Assembly (NCBI GenBank): GCA_026706325.1
Contig: JAPOYZ010000325.1
Span: 1-30,963 of the forward strand
Source: Candidatus Aminicenantota bacterium
GTDB taxonomy: Bacteria; Acidobacteriota; UBA6911; RPQK01; JAJDTT01
Direction of reading: 5' to 3'
Length of the DNA stretch: 30,963 nucleotides
Part shown: one piece after another, positions 8,044-15,623 of the stretch
How the letters are laid out: each line of letters opens with the position of its first letter
How positions within the stretch are numbered: the first letter of the stretch is position 1
Position numbers and translations under genes: made by a program
Notes under the pieces: generated by a model
The model's input: only the letters and a program-made list of their open reading frames with translations
What the model was told of the DNA's origin: nothing
The model's database searches: none

Positions 8044-8817
8044 TCATACCGTCGCCATCCAGCCGCCGTCCACCACCAGCGCCGAGCCGGTGATCCAGGA
8101 TGCATCCTCGGAAGCCAGGAAGACGCAGGCCCGGGCAATGTCCCGGGGAGTCCCGAATCGGGGCAGGAGCGTCCGCCGGCGTCCATCCTCGATCTGTTCC
8201 GGAGTCAGGTAGTCCTGGTTGGCCGTTTCGATGAAGCCGGGACAGACGGCATTGACGGTAATGCCCAGGGGACCCAACTCCACGGCCGTGTCGCGGGCCA
8301 GGTTCACCACCGCGGCCTTGGTGGGAGCATAGACCGGTCCGGCCCCTCCGCCTCTGTAGTTCACCGAAGAGATATGGATAATCCGCCCGTGAGTGGAGCG
8401 CTTCAAATGGGGAACCGCCGCCTTGGTGGTCAGGAAGAGCGCCCGGAGATTGATCGACAGGACCCGGTCCCAGTCGGCCACGGCCAGGGTCTGGGACGTT
8501 CCCGGGATGTGGACGCCGGCGTTGTTGACCAGGATGTCCAACGCCCCGAATTCCTCAACCGTCGTGTCCACGAGTCGTTGGACGAAATCCTCGCAGGCGA
8601 TGTCGCCCTGGAGGAAGATCCCCCGGCCGCCGTCCCTCCGGATCTCATCCACGGTGGGCTTGCGGGGCCCGGTCTCGTAGTAACGGCCGACCTTGGGCGT
8701 CTCCCGGATGTCGGCGACCGCCACCGCGGCGCCCTCCCGGGCCAGCTCCAGGGCGATGCCCCGGCCGATTCCGGAACTGCCTCCGGTCACGATGGCCACT
8801 CTGCGCTGCAACCGCAT
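8044..8817 (-). CDS. Short-chain dehydrogenase/reductase (classical SDR)
   Basis: This 257-aa NAD(P)-dependent oxidoreductase has every hallmark of a classical SDR. The cofactor motif TGGSSGIG is at 11-18, NNAG at 98-101, the catalytic serine in HISSVNY (about 150-151) and Y163-x3-K167 in VYAPTKAA. The C-terminal segment ITGSALVVDGGW is also typical. An acidic residue after beta2 (VADIR, about 35-38) suggests a preference for NAD(H) over NADP(H). A 13-residue insertion after that strand (KVGRYYETGPRKP) is slightly unusual. The substrate is unknown. The gene lies directly upstream of the TIM-barrel hydrolase-like gene, hinting at a shared carbohydrate-type pathway. It diverges from the 8918 gene across a 100 bp gap. 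Confidence 0.88.
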   Translation of the reverse strand: MRLQRRVAIVTGGSSGIGRGIALELAREGAAVAVADIRETPKVGRYYETGPRKPTVDEIRRDGGRGIFLQGDIACEDFVQRLVDTTVEEFGALDILVNNAGVHIPGTSQTLAVADWDRVLSINLRALFLTTKAAVPHLKRSTHGRIIHISSVNYRGGGAGPVYAPTKAAVVNLARDTAVELGPLGITVNAVCPGFIETANQDYLTPEQIEDGRRRTLLPRFGTPRDIARACVFLASEDASWITGSALVVDGGWMATV

Positions 8818-8917
8818 AGGACGTCACCTGGGGAGATTGACCGCGAAGCGGGGGAATGATACCAGACTCCCGGGCGGGGCCGTACCGCTTCAACCCCGGT
8901 GCGGGAAGCGGAGCCAA

Positions 8918-9634
8918 ATGCTGGGAAATGCGTTCCAGGCCGAGTTTCTGGATTTCCAAAAGGGCATCCGGGTGGGACACCTGGAGCCCCGGGCCCGCAT
9001 CACCCAGATCCTGAAGCTGTCCCTGCAGCAGCGTTACGGGCAGGACTTCATCATCGACCGCTGGGGGCGCGGCGTCTACTGGCAGTGGATCTGTTTCCTG
9101 CCGCGGTCCAATCGGCGAGCCAAGCCCATCTCGGGCGGCCGCAACTTCTCCAGCGCCAAGTTCTTCATCATGGTCGACCGGGACGAGGGACTGTTCAAGA
9201 CCGGGCTGCATGTGGAACGAGGTTTGATCCAGGCGCCGGACTCGCAAGCGGACTATCGGCTGCGGCCGGACTGGGACTGGCATCGGCTCGCTCAGGGTCT
9301 GGCGCCGGACGGATGGTGGGAACGGGAGGTCCGGCGACTGATTGAAGAAGACGGTTTCCAGGTGACGCTGGGGTCGTTCAGAAGCGGTCTCCAATCCTTC
9401 TCCGGTCGCCTGCCTCCGGCATCGGACCTTCGCGAAATCATTGCGAATGCGCCGCCGGACAAGTGGTTCGTCTTCCAGTTGCATTACCCCATGACGCCGC
9501 AAGAGGTCGAAGGCGCGGCGGGACCCGACCTGGTGGCCGGCATGTTGGCCGTCTTCCGGGAACTGACGCCGGTGATGAACCTCTGCCTGGAGGAAGGGGT
9601 CACGTTGCGCCCGGCGCCCGGCGCGGTTACTTGA
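8918..9634 (+). CDS. Conserved-looking hypothetical protein, 238 aa
   Basis: This gene is not recognised. The 238-aa product has no signal peptide and no membrane helix. It is rich in aromatic residues (YWQWICFLPRSNRRAK, DWDWHRLAQGLAPDGWWERE) and resembles a compact cytoplasmic domain. The frame stays open upstream to 8693, but that stretch overlaps the divergent SDR gene. The ATG at 8918, preceded by GGAAGCGGAG, is the sensible start. Its 3' end overlaps the convergent DUF3179 gene by 8 nt. A weak TTGACC at 8837-8842 could be a -35 element, though no good -10 follows. Codon use matches its neighbours, so it is very probably a real gene. Confidence 0.65.
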   Translation: MLGNAFQAEFLDFQKGIRVGHLEPRARITQILKLSLQQRYGQDFIIDRWGRGVYWQWICFLPRSNRRAKPISGGRNFSSAKFFIMVDRDEGLFKTGLHVERGLIQAPDSQADYRLRPDWDWHRLAQGLAPDGWWEREVRRLIEEDGFQVTLGSFRSGLQSFSGRLPPASDLREIIANAPPDKWFVFQLHYPMTPQEVEGAAGPDLVAGMLAVFRELTPVMNLCLEEGVTLRPAPGAVT

Positions 9635-11021
9635 CCAACCGCGTGTTGGGAAACTGGGCGCGCCAGCCGAACCAGAAAGCGCGGTGCGCGGCCAGTCGGA
9701 TGAGTTTCTCGCCGTCCGGTCCCACCAGGGCGGTCTCCGTCGCCTCCCACTGCCGTCCCGATTTGTCCCTGACCCTGGAATTCCGGTCCCACTTGGTGAA
9801 CGTGACACCCGTGGCGTCGTACACCCGGTTGGCCCCCGACTTGTCGGTGAGGATGACCAGTTCCTGTCCGGCCACCCGATCCTGGTGCACCGGGCGCTTG
9901 CGCAGGAACCGGGTGTCCCAGGCGACCGCCTCGCCGTCCATGAGCATGGCCAGGACCTGCTGCTTGTTCTTCAGGCGCTTGTCCTGAAAGGGGGTGGGGA
10001 ACATGAGCCGGTCGGTGGCGAAATACTCCCGGTAGGCGACCCCCTCCCCGTAGTCTCGCTGATGGCCCGTGTCCAGCGACAGGACCTTGGTCTCCGGGTG
10101 CCGCCGCCGCCATTCCTTCCAGCGGGTCGTGACGATGGGCAGGCGCTTCAACTGCAGCCCCGAACCCACCAGGGAGCCCATGACCGGAACCCCCTCCAGG
10201 GCCGACCAGAGGGTGTTGGTCTGGCGGTCGTACATCAACTTGTTGGAACGGTAGAGGAAGCCGCTGGTCCCGAAGCTGAACTGTTGGTCTCCCACCTTCT
10301 GGTCGTAGAGGACGGCGGCGCCGCACAGGGTGCAGTAGGCACAGGTGACGTCGATTCCGCCGACGCGGTCGTTGAAGAGTTCGTGCCAGGCCAGAATCCG
10401 TTTGGGATAGGCCTTGGCTTCGCCGTTCAAGTAGACGCCGAAGACGATGTGGTTGTTCTTGAGGTAGTCCACCTCCGCGGCGGAAATCATCTTGGGATAT
10501 TCCAGCGGCGGAATGCCGTCCTTCTTCACGCCGCCCCAGACCACCTCGTCGAGACGAATCGTGCGCGGGGTTCCGGGGACGAAGTAGCGGGCGAAGCGTT
10601 TGTCCCTGAAGGAGTAGATCGTGGCCTTGAAGGTTGCGTATTCGGGATGTTCCTGCTCCTCCCGGCTCCAGATCCAGCGCCACCAGCGGTCGGTGTCCGC
10701 CGGCAGATTCTGCCCCGTCCCTTTGCGCAGGAGCTTCAGGACGTTGTTGCCGCGGGCGTCTCCGGGCGGTATCAGCATGAGAATCTCCACCAGCATGGGG
10801 GCGAATCCCGGATGCCAGTGGGCTTCCAACTTGCGGGTGGCGGCCCGGTGCACCTTGCGGTCGGGGCTGGCCAGATCGCCGATGGCGGCGGTGGGGGAGG
10901 GGTCCTTGGTCTCGGCGGCTTGGGCCAAGCCGGCAGGCGGGGTGCACACCAGCAGGATGAGGATCGTCAGTGCCGGCATCTTCGTCCCGGTTCGAGTCCG
11001 CCTTCCATTTTCGTCCCGCAT
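9627..11021 (-). CDS. DUF3179 domain-containing secreted protein
   Basis: This is a 464-aa protein with an N-terminal export signal (hydrophobic core ALTILILLVCTPPAGLAQA). A helical, HEAT-like region (about 45-130) with the tryptophan cluster WWRWIW follows. The DUF3179 domain comes next: AKAYPKRILAWHELFND, then DVTCAYCTLCGAAVLYD with three closely spaced cysteines, then GTSGFLYRSNKLMYDRQT and TLWSALEG. DUF3179 is widespread in Acidobacteriota, Planctomycetota and archaea but has no established function. The cysteine cluster might bind metal or undergo redox chemistry. The ATG at 11021 has AAAGGG 6 nt upstream; an internal ATG at 10979 would give a shorter signal peptide. It is the last gene of the envelope operon, 31 nt after the preceding gene. 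Confidence 0.85.
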   Translation of the reverse strand: MRDENGRRTRTGTKMPALTILILLVCTPPAGLAQAAETKDPSPTAAIGDLASPDRKVHRAATRKLEAHWHPGFAPMLVEILMLIPPGDARGNNVLKLLRKGTGQNLPADTDRWWRWIWSREEQEHPEYATFKATIYSFRDKRFARYFVPGTPRTIRLDEVVWGGVKKDGIPPLEYPKMISAAEVDYLKNNHIVFGVYLNGEAKAYPKRILAWHELFNDRVGGIDVTCAYCTLCGAAVLYDQKVGDQQFSFGTSGFLYRSNKLMYDRQTNTLWSALEGVPVMGSLVGSGLQLKRLPIVTTRWKEWRRRHPETKVLSLDTGHQRDYGEGVAYREYFATDRLMFPTPFQDKRLKNKQQVLAMLMDGEAVAWDTRFLRKRPVHQDRVAGQELVILTDKSGANRVYDATGVTFTKWDRNSRVRDKSGRQWEATETALVGPDGEKLIRLAAHRAFWFGWRAQFPNTRLVK

Positions 11022-11052
11022 TGATCCCTTTCGAATAGTGGTCAGACCCGGT

Positions 11053-11577
11053 TCAATAGGAAACTTCCGTCCCCTCCCGCAGGACCCAGTAGAGTCGTCG
11101 CGCGGCCGGTTCCTCCATCTCCAGTTGCAGGACCGATACCTCGCGCACCAGGGATTGAAACTGCGCCAGGATCAGGCGCAGTCGCCGTTGAGAGCGCTTC
11201 TGCCAGGTCAGACCAACCAGGTCCGGAGGAGCGACGAACAGGACCGATCCGTTCTCCAATTCCACGGCATAAGTATTGGGCATGGTGTCGACGCCCCGAC
11301 GGGAGATCAACGGAGCAGGTCTTCCCTGGGAAACCCGAATTTCCTCCACGGGACGGGGAGGGTCCAGCTTGGAAACCCGGGAGGAACGAACGGGGTCGGA
11401 GCCGCGGTTGGATCGCCGTATGGGGATCTCCTTGAGCAGGAGTCCCCGTTGCACGATCCGAGCCGCGTCGACTGAGATTTCCACTTGCGGACCGGTCTGT
11501 GCGGAGCATGGCCACCCGGCTGAAGGCAACCCCAGGAAAAGGACCGTCAAAAGGAGCCGGTGTCGCCGCCTCCCCAT
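11053..11577 (-). CDS. Small secreted protein of unknown function
   Basis: This 174-aa product is not recognised. Residues 1-27 form a convincing signal peptide: basic MGRRRHR, hydrophobic LLLTVLFLGLPSAG, then a cleavage region ending near CSAQ. The mature part is arginine-rich with little predicted hydrophobicity. Near the C-terminus, TYAVELENGSVLFVAPPDLVG looks like beta strands and is followed by helix-like ILAQFQSLVREVSVLQLEM. The frame continues upstream to 11655, but the ATG at 11577 is chosen because it overlaps the transpeptidase stop as TGATG and starts exactly at the signal peptide. Its position between a transpeptidase and DUF3179 suggests a periplasmic role in the envelope. Confidence 0.65.
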   Translation of the reverse strand: MGRRRHRLLLTVLFLGLPSAGWPCSAQTGPQVEISVDAARIVQRGLLLKEIPIRRSNRGSDPVRSSRVSKLDPPRPVEEIRVSQGRPAPLISRRGVDTMPNTYAVELENGSVLFVAPPDLVGLTWQKRSQRRLRLILAQFQSLVREVSVLQLEMEEPAARRLYWVLREGTEVSY

Positions 11578-12152
11578 CAGAAGATGAAAACCGGAGTCCC
11601 CAACGGCGCCAGGTCCACGAGCCTGTTCAGGTCGGGTTCGGACAACCGGATGCATCCGTGGGTCACGTTCTGTCCCAGAAGCCGGGTGTAGAGAGTCCCG
11701 TGGATGTAGTAGCCGTCTCCGATTCCCAGGGCGAAACTTCCCAGTACGCCATATTCCATCCGGTCGCCGTCCCGCTCGGGAAGGGGCTCACCCTCTTCCA
11801 CGTAGGCCCAATCGGGTTTGCGCCAGACCGGGAATTCGGTCACGTACGTGATCTTGAATTCACCCCGGGGAGTCTCGAAGGTCCACTCCCGGTCGCCCGA
11901 GATCAGACGGTGTCCGCTGCCGGTTGCGCACAGGGCATCCAGGAGGACCCGCCGCCCGTGACGGACGTAGAGGCGGTTTTCCGCAGTGTCGATGAGAATA
12001 ATGCGCCCCCGCGGCGGTTTTGCCTCTGGTTTGGCAATATCCCGCGTCGCCGGAGCGGAGCTGGCGCCGTACGCTGAGAACCGGCTCTCGGGGCTGGAAA
12101 AGGCGGAAACCCCTAATAGAACGGCGCCAAGCAGGAGAAGGACGCGGTTCAG
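11577..12152 (-). CDS. L,D-transpeptidase (YkuD domain), apparent CTG start
   Basis: This 191-aa periplasmic enzyme would cross-link peptidoglycan through meso-diaminopimelate or attach proteins to it. The frame begins MNRVLLLLGAVLLGVSAFSS, a clean signal peptide, then IILIDTAENRLYVRHGRRVL, the usual YkuD start. The catalytic motif is H151-G in YYIHGT, then THGCIRL with C167 and R169. There is no in-frame ATG, GTG or TTG upstream of the GTG at 11843, which would delete the signal peptide and half the domain. The CTG at 12152 overlaps the upstream stop as CTGA, matching the ATGA pattern seen elsewhere here, and has AGAAGG 5 nt before it. A sequencing error is the alternative. Confidence 0.8.
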   Translation of the reverse strand: MNRVLLLLGAVLLGVSAFSSPESRFSAYGASSAPATRDIAKPEAKPPRGRIILIDTAENRLYVRHGRRVLLDALCATGSGHRLISGDREWTFETPRGEFKITYVTEFPVWRKPDWAYVEEGEPLPERDGDRMEYGVLGSFALGIGDGYYIHGTLYTRLLGQNVTHGCIRLSEPDLNRLVDLAPLGTPVFIF

Positions 12153-12748
12153 CGTCGCCTTCTCTGTTGAATGGCCTGCTCAATCTCGGAGCTGACTCCG
12201 TCCGCCTTCCGCTTGACTGCGCCGAATTGATTCAAGGCGTCCATGTACTTGCCCGCATCGTACGCTTGCTGCGCGCCTGCCAGCATGGCCTCGGCCGAGG
12301 CCACGTCGGCCTCCAGCGCGGCCACGCTTTCGCGGGCGGCCTTGCCCCGCCGCGGCGCCTTCCGCAACATGCCCTGGGCGTTCTCTATGGCGGCCTGAGC
12401 CGCTTCGTTGGCCGCCTCCGCCTGTCCCTTGACCTTGATCTTGTTCTCACCGGCCGCCGCGGTTGCGGCTTCAGCCTCGGAAGTGGCCCGGCTCAAGAGC
12501 TCCCTGGCCTGATCGTAGCTACGGGTCAGGGCGAAGCTGTCATCCTGCACGGCGATCTCGGCTTCGGCCTCCTTCACCGTCGCCGACGCCTTGCCGATCT
12601 CATCCGGCGCATAGGTTTCGGCCTCCGCGGCCCGGGCCGCGTCCACAGCTTGGCGCGCCGCGTCGAGTTCCGACGCCGGCGGGCTGTCGCAACCCGTGAG
12701 AAGCACCAGCAATGCGGCGCAAGACGAGAACAGGAGAGCTCTTCTCAT
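12149..12748 (-). CDS. DUF4398-type envelope lipoprotein
   Basis: This 199-aa lipoprotein has a signal peptide MRRALLFSSCAALLVLLTGC, ending in the lipobox L-T-G-C with the acylated cysteine at residue 20. The mature part is almost entirely alanine- and glutamate-rich helix: ELDAARQAVDAARAAEAETY, APDEIGKASATVKEAEAEI, and more repeats to the end. This is the pattern of DUF4398 and related Lpp- or TolA-like coiled-coil proteins. The C-terminus is basic (QQRRRR). The ATG at 12748 is preceded by GAAGGAGG; a longer in-frame start at 12820 would hide the signal peptide. As first gene of the operon it may anchor or space the peptidoglycan-modifying L,D-transpeptidase encoded immediately downstream. 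Confidence 0.8.
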   Translation of the reverse strand: MRRALLFSSCAALLVLLTGCDSPPASELDAARQAVDAARAAEAETYAPDEIGKASATVKEAEAEIAVQDDSFALTRSYDQARELLSRATSEAEAATAAAGENKIKVKGQAEAANEAAQAAIENAQGMLRKAPRRGKAARESVAALEADVASAEAMLAGAQQAYDAGKYMDALNQFGAVKRKADGVSSEIEQAIQQRRRR

Positions 12749-12906
12749 GTGACCTCCTTCAGACCTTCCCGAGTCTGTACGTGAGAATGGAACATACGCA
12801 TTGGCCAATAATTGGTCCATGTTAGCATGTTTGCCTCCGGTCCTGGAACCGGGGAGTTCTTCGTGATTTCCGGAGTTTTTCCGGATTCGGCCGGAGCAGT
12901 CATTCC
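12749..12906. promoter_or_regulatory. Divergent intergenic region with a 10-bp palindrome
   Basis: These 158 bp lie between the envelope operon (-) and the long plus-strand operon. ATTGGCCAAT (12800-12809) is a perfect 10-bp palindrome, followed shortly by AATTGGTCCATGTT, which partly repeats TTGG. It is a possible shared operator. No convincing -35/-10 pair was identified on either strand. The only clear signal is the Shine-Dalgarno GAAGGAGG (reverse strand) before the gene starting at 12748. Confidence 0.3.
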
Positions 12907-14109
12907 ATGACCCAGCGACTCTACCACCAGGATTCCTATCTCAAGGATTTCCGCGCGCGAGTCACCGGTGTGGACCGTTGGAAGGGGAATCCGGCCGTAG
13001 TGCTGGACCGGAGCTGCTTCTATCCCGCCTCCGGAGGGCAGCCGTCGGACCGGGGCCTCTTGGAGGGGTTGCCGGTGGTGGGAATGGCGGACGCAGGCGG
13101 CCGGCTGCTGCACCTGCTGGAGCAGGAGGGCCTGGCGGAGGGTCAGGTGGTGGACGGCAGGCTCCACTGGGAGCGGCGCTTCGACCACATGCAGCAGCAT
13201 ACGGGCCAGCACATACTGTCGCAGGCCTTTGTCCAGGTCTTGGATTGGGACACCGTCTCCTTCCACCTCGGCCGGGAGCTGTGCACCATCGATCTGACGG
13301 GAGATGCGCTGACCCCGGAACTGATCTACGAGGTGGAAGACGCGGCCAACCGGATCATCGTCGAGTGCCGGCCCATCCGGGTTCACCTGGTCGACGCCGG
13401 CCGCCAGAGCGAGTTTCCCCTTCGAAAGCCGTCCGGCCGGCAGGGAACGTTGCGGATCGTGGAGGTCTCGGACTTCGATTTCTCCGCCTGTGGGGGAACC
13501 CATTGCCGCTCGGCGGGGGAAGTGGGTCTCATCAAGATCCGGCGCTGGGAGCGGGCCAAGAAGCGGGTCCGGGTCGAGTTCTACTGCGGATGGAGAGCGC
13601 TCCGGGACTACCGCTGGAAGAACCGGGCCGTTTATCGGCTCTCCCGCCTCTATTCCCGTCCCGACCGGGAAGTGGTGGAGGCTGCCATGGAGCGCATGGA
13701 GCGGGAAGAAGGGCTGCGGAAAAAGCTGGCGGAGGTGCAGGACCGCTACCTGGATTCGGAAGCGGCCCGGCTGCTGGACGGCGCAGCGGTGGTGCAGGGC
13801 ATTCGAGTGGTCCGGCGCGTGCTGACCGGGATGGACATGAAGGCCGCGCGGGAACTGAGCCGCAAACTGGTCCAGGACGGCGAAAAGCGGTTGGCGCTGT
13901 TGGGACTTGAAGGCGAATCTCCGGCACTGGTCTTTGCCCGTTCGGAGGACCTGCCCTGGCATATGGGCAACTGGATCCGGAAGGCAGCCCCTCTCATCGC
14001 CGGCCGGGGAGGGGGCAGTCCCCGCCATGCGCAGGCCCGGGGATCGAGGCCGGAAGGGTTGGCGCAGGCCCTGGACGACGCCAGGAATCGGATCGAGGAG
14101 GTCGATTGA
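12907..14109 (+). CDS. AlaX-type alanyl-tRNA editing protein with DHHA1-like C-terminus
   Basis: This 400-aa protein is a free-standing relative of the AlaRS editing domain. Such proteins hydrolyse Ser- or Gly-tRNA(Ala) in trans. The editing core is complete: residues 38-49 read FYPASGGQPSDR, the zinc motif is H94-x3-H98 in HMQQHTGQHIL, and C195-x3-H199 in SACGGTHCRS completes the site. The rest (about 255-395) holds a coiled coil and a DHHA1-like oligomerisation or tRNA-binding domain with a G-G-G-S-P-R-H-A-Q-A-R-G segment. This length and layout fit the longer AlaX class. The ATG at 12907 has GGAG upstream at a wide spacing. The stop overlaps the next start as TGATG, so translation is coupled. 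Confidence 0.88.
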   Translation: MTQRLYHQDSYLKDFRARVTGVDRWKGNPAVVLDRSCFYPASGGQPSDRGLLEGLPVVGMADAGGRLLHLLEQEGLAEGQVVDGRLHWERRFDHMQQHTGQHILSQAFVQVLDWDTVSFHLGRELCTIDLTGDALTPELIYEVEDAANRIIVECRPIRVHLVDAGRQSEFPLRKPSGRQGTLRIVEVSDFDFSACGGTHCRSAGEVGLIKIRRWERAKKRVRVEFYCGWRALRDYRWKNRAVYRLSRLYSRPDREVVEAAMERMEREEGLRKKLAEVQDRYLDSEAARLLDGAAVVQGIRVVRRVLTGMDMKAARELSRKLVQDGEKRLALLGLEGESPALVFARSEDLPWHMGNWIRKAAPLIAGRGGGSPRHAQARGSRPEGLAQALDDARNRIEEVD

Positions 14110-15623
14110 TGCTTCGACTGCGTCTTTGCGCCGGACTGATTCTCCCGGGACTTTTCTGGGCGTGCACACAGCCCGTTCCAATTGTTCCTCCGGTTCTGGA
14201 AATCGGCCACGAGACCCAGGTCTTCGTGGACGATTACGTCCTAGAGAGAACCGAGGCCCTCGAGCGGCGGCTCAATCCACTGGAAAAGCATGCGGCCAAC
14301 CCGGTGTTGAGTCCTCAGCGGCCCTGGGAAGGACGGTCCACCTTGCCGGCCACCGTCCTATTCGATGACTCGGACCGGCGCTTCAAGATGTGGTACCGGT
14401 GCCGGGACGAGCTTTCGAGTCCCCGCCGCGGACCGGATCGCTGGGCCTACGCCGTTTCCAGCGACGGCATCGCGTGGGAGAAGCCCAACCTGGGACTGAC
14501 CTCCTTCGCCGGGTCCCGCCGCAACAATCTGATTCCCTATCCCGTCAGCCGGGTGCTGCTGGACGCCAATGAGACCGATCCCGGGCGCCGCTTCAAGGCC
14601 TTGGGACACGGCAGAATCGAAGCGGAAGGACTGGCCGGCCTGCTGGTGGGATTCTCTCCCGACGGACTTCGCTGGACCGCCCATTCCGCGGGTCCCCTTC
14701 TGAGCGAGACCAAGGGCGACGGGACATACGCCGGTATCGGGGACACCCACAACATTTTCGGTTGGGACGAACGCTGGGACCGGTACGTGGCCTTCTTGCG
14801 GCCCAGCCGCCGTTACCGGGACATCGGCCTCTCCCACAGCACCGACTTCACGGACTGGCGCCTTCCCAACCCGGTGCTGACTCCCGATCCAGCCGATCCG
14901 CCGGGGACCCAGTTCTACGAGATGGCGGTGTTCCGGGATCGGGGCGTCTACTGGGGGCTGCTTTCCGTCTATCATCCCGATTCCCTCATGATCGACGTCC
15001 AGTTGGCCTTCAGCCGCGACGGGGTCGGCTGGCGACGCGCGGGGAGGCGGCATCCCATTCTCACTTACGGGCTTCCGGACCGGTTCGACTCCCATCAGGT
15101 GAGGGCGCTCGCGCCGCTCGTAGTGGGCGACGAGATCCGGGTCTATTACGCGGCCGAAAACCGGCCGCATGCCCTCACATCGCAGGATGCGACCCTCCTG
15201 ACCCATGCGGTGGAGGCCGTCCCGGAGACCTTAGCCGAACAGGGCTGGCTCCGGAACGGGACCGGATTCGGGGCCCTGGCCCGATGCCGCCGGGACGGAT
15301 TCGTCTCCCTGGACAGCGGCTCCTCGCTCGGGTCCCTGCTGACCCGTCCGTTCACTTTCCGCGGAGATCGCGTTCTGATCAACGCGGACGCCACTCGAGG
15401 AGAATTCTGGGTGGAGATCCTGGATCCCGAGGGCCGGCCACTGGAGGGTTTCGGCGAGGCGGACGCAGTCCGGATTCGTGGAAATTCCACCCGTCACACG
15501 GCCGAGTGGAAAGGGGGCCGGGATCTCTCCTCGCTGAATGGCCGGGCCGCCCGGCTCCGGATCTGCGCCACCAATTCCAAGCTCTATTCCTTCACCTGCG
15601 CCGAAGCCGGGAGTTCGAAATGA
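14109..15623 (+). CDS. Secreted five-bladed-propeller-like lipoprotein, glycoside-hydrolase-like
   Basis: This 504-aa protein begins MLRLRLCAGLILPGLFWACT, a signal peptide with a possible, slightly non-canonical lipobox (F-W-A-C). The mature part shows repeated S-x-D-x-x-x-W motifs: SSDGIAWEKP (about 115), SPDGLRWTAH, STDFTDWRLP, SRDGVGWRRAG. DDSDRRFKMWYRC and HNIFGWDERWDRYVAFLRPS resemble the blade strands of GH43/GH32/GH62-like five-bladed propellers. A C-terminal beta-sandwich (about 410-500) follows. Catalytic acids cannot be assigned with confidence. The ATG at 14109 overlaps the AlaX stop by one base; an in-frame TTG lies immediately before it. The gene overlaps the next by 4 nt. Likely role: binding or cleavage of external sugars; the substrate is unknown. 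Confidence 0.72.
   Translation: MLRLRLCAGLILPGLFWACTQPVPIVPPVLEIGHETQVFVDDYVLERTEALERRLNPLEKHAANPVLSPQRPWEGRSTLPATVLFDDSDRRFKMWYRCRDELSSPRRGPDRWAYAVSSDGIAWEKPNLGLTSFAGSRRNNLIPYPVSRVLLDANETDPGRRFKALGHGRIEAEGLAGLLVGFSPDGLRWTAHSAGPLLSETKGDGTYAGIGDTHNIFGWDERWDRYVAFLRPSRRYRDIGLSHSTDFTDWRLPNPVLTPDPADPPGTQFYEMAVFRDRGVYWGLLSVYHPDSLMIDVQLAFSRDGVGWRRAGRRHPILTYGLPDRFDSHQVRALAPLVVGDEIRVYYAAENRPHALTSQDATLLTHAVEAVPETLAEQGWLRNGTGFGALARCRRDGFVSLDSGSSLGSLLTRPFTFRGDRVLINADATRGEFWVEILDPEGRPLEGFGEADAVRIRGNSTRHTAEWKGGRDLSSLNGRAARLRICATNSKLYSFTCAEAGSSK

Noticed and set aside
6339..8093. 584-aa plus-strand open frame
   Set aside because: Antisense to the hydrolase-like gene; low-complexity Val/Gly/Asp composition and no recognisable domain.
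8837..8865. TTGACC with TACCAG as a promoter for the 238-aa gene
   Set aside because: The -10 matches the consensus at only 3 of 6 positions, too weak to annotate.
14762..15619. In-frame upstream extension of the FN3/discoidin lipoprotein
   Set aside because: Arg/Pro-rich shadow of the propeller gene; the lipoprotein signal begins at 15620.
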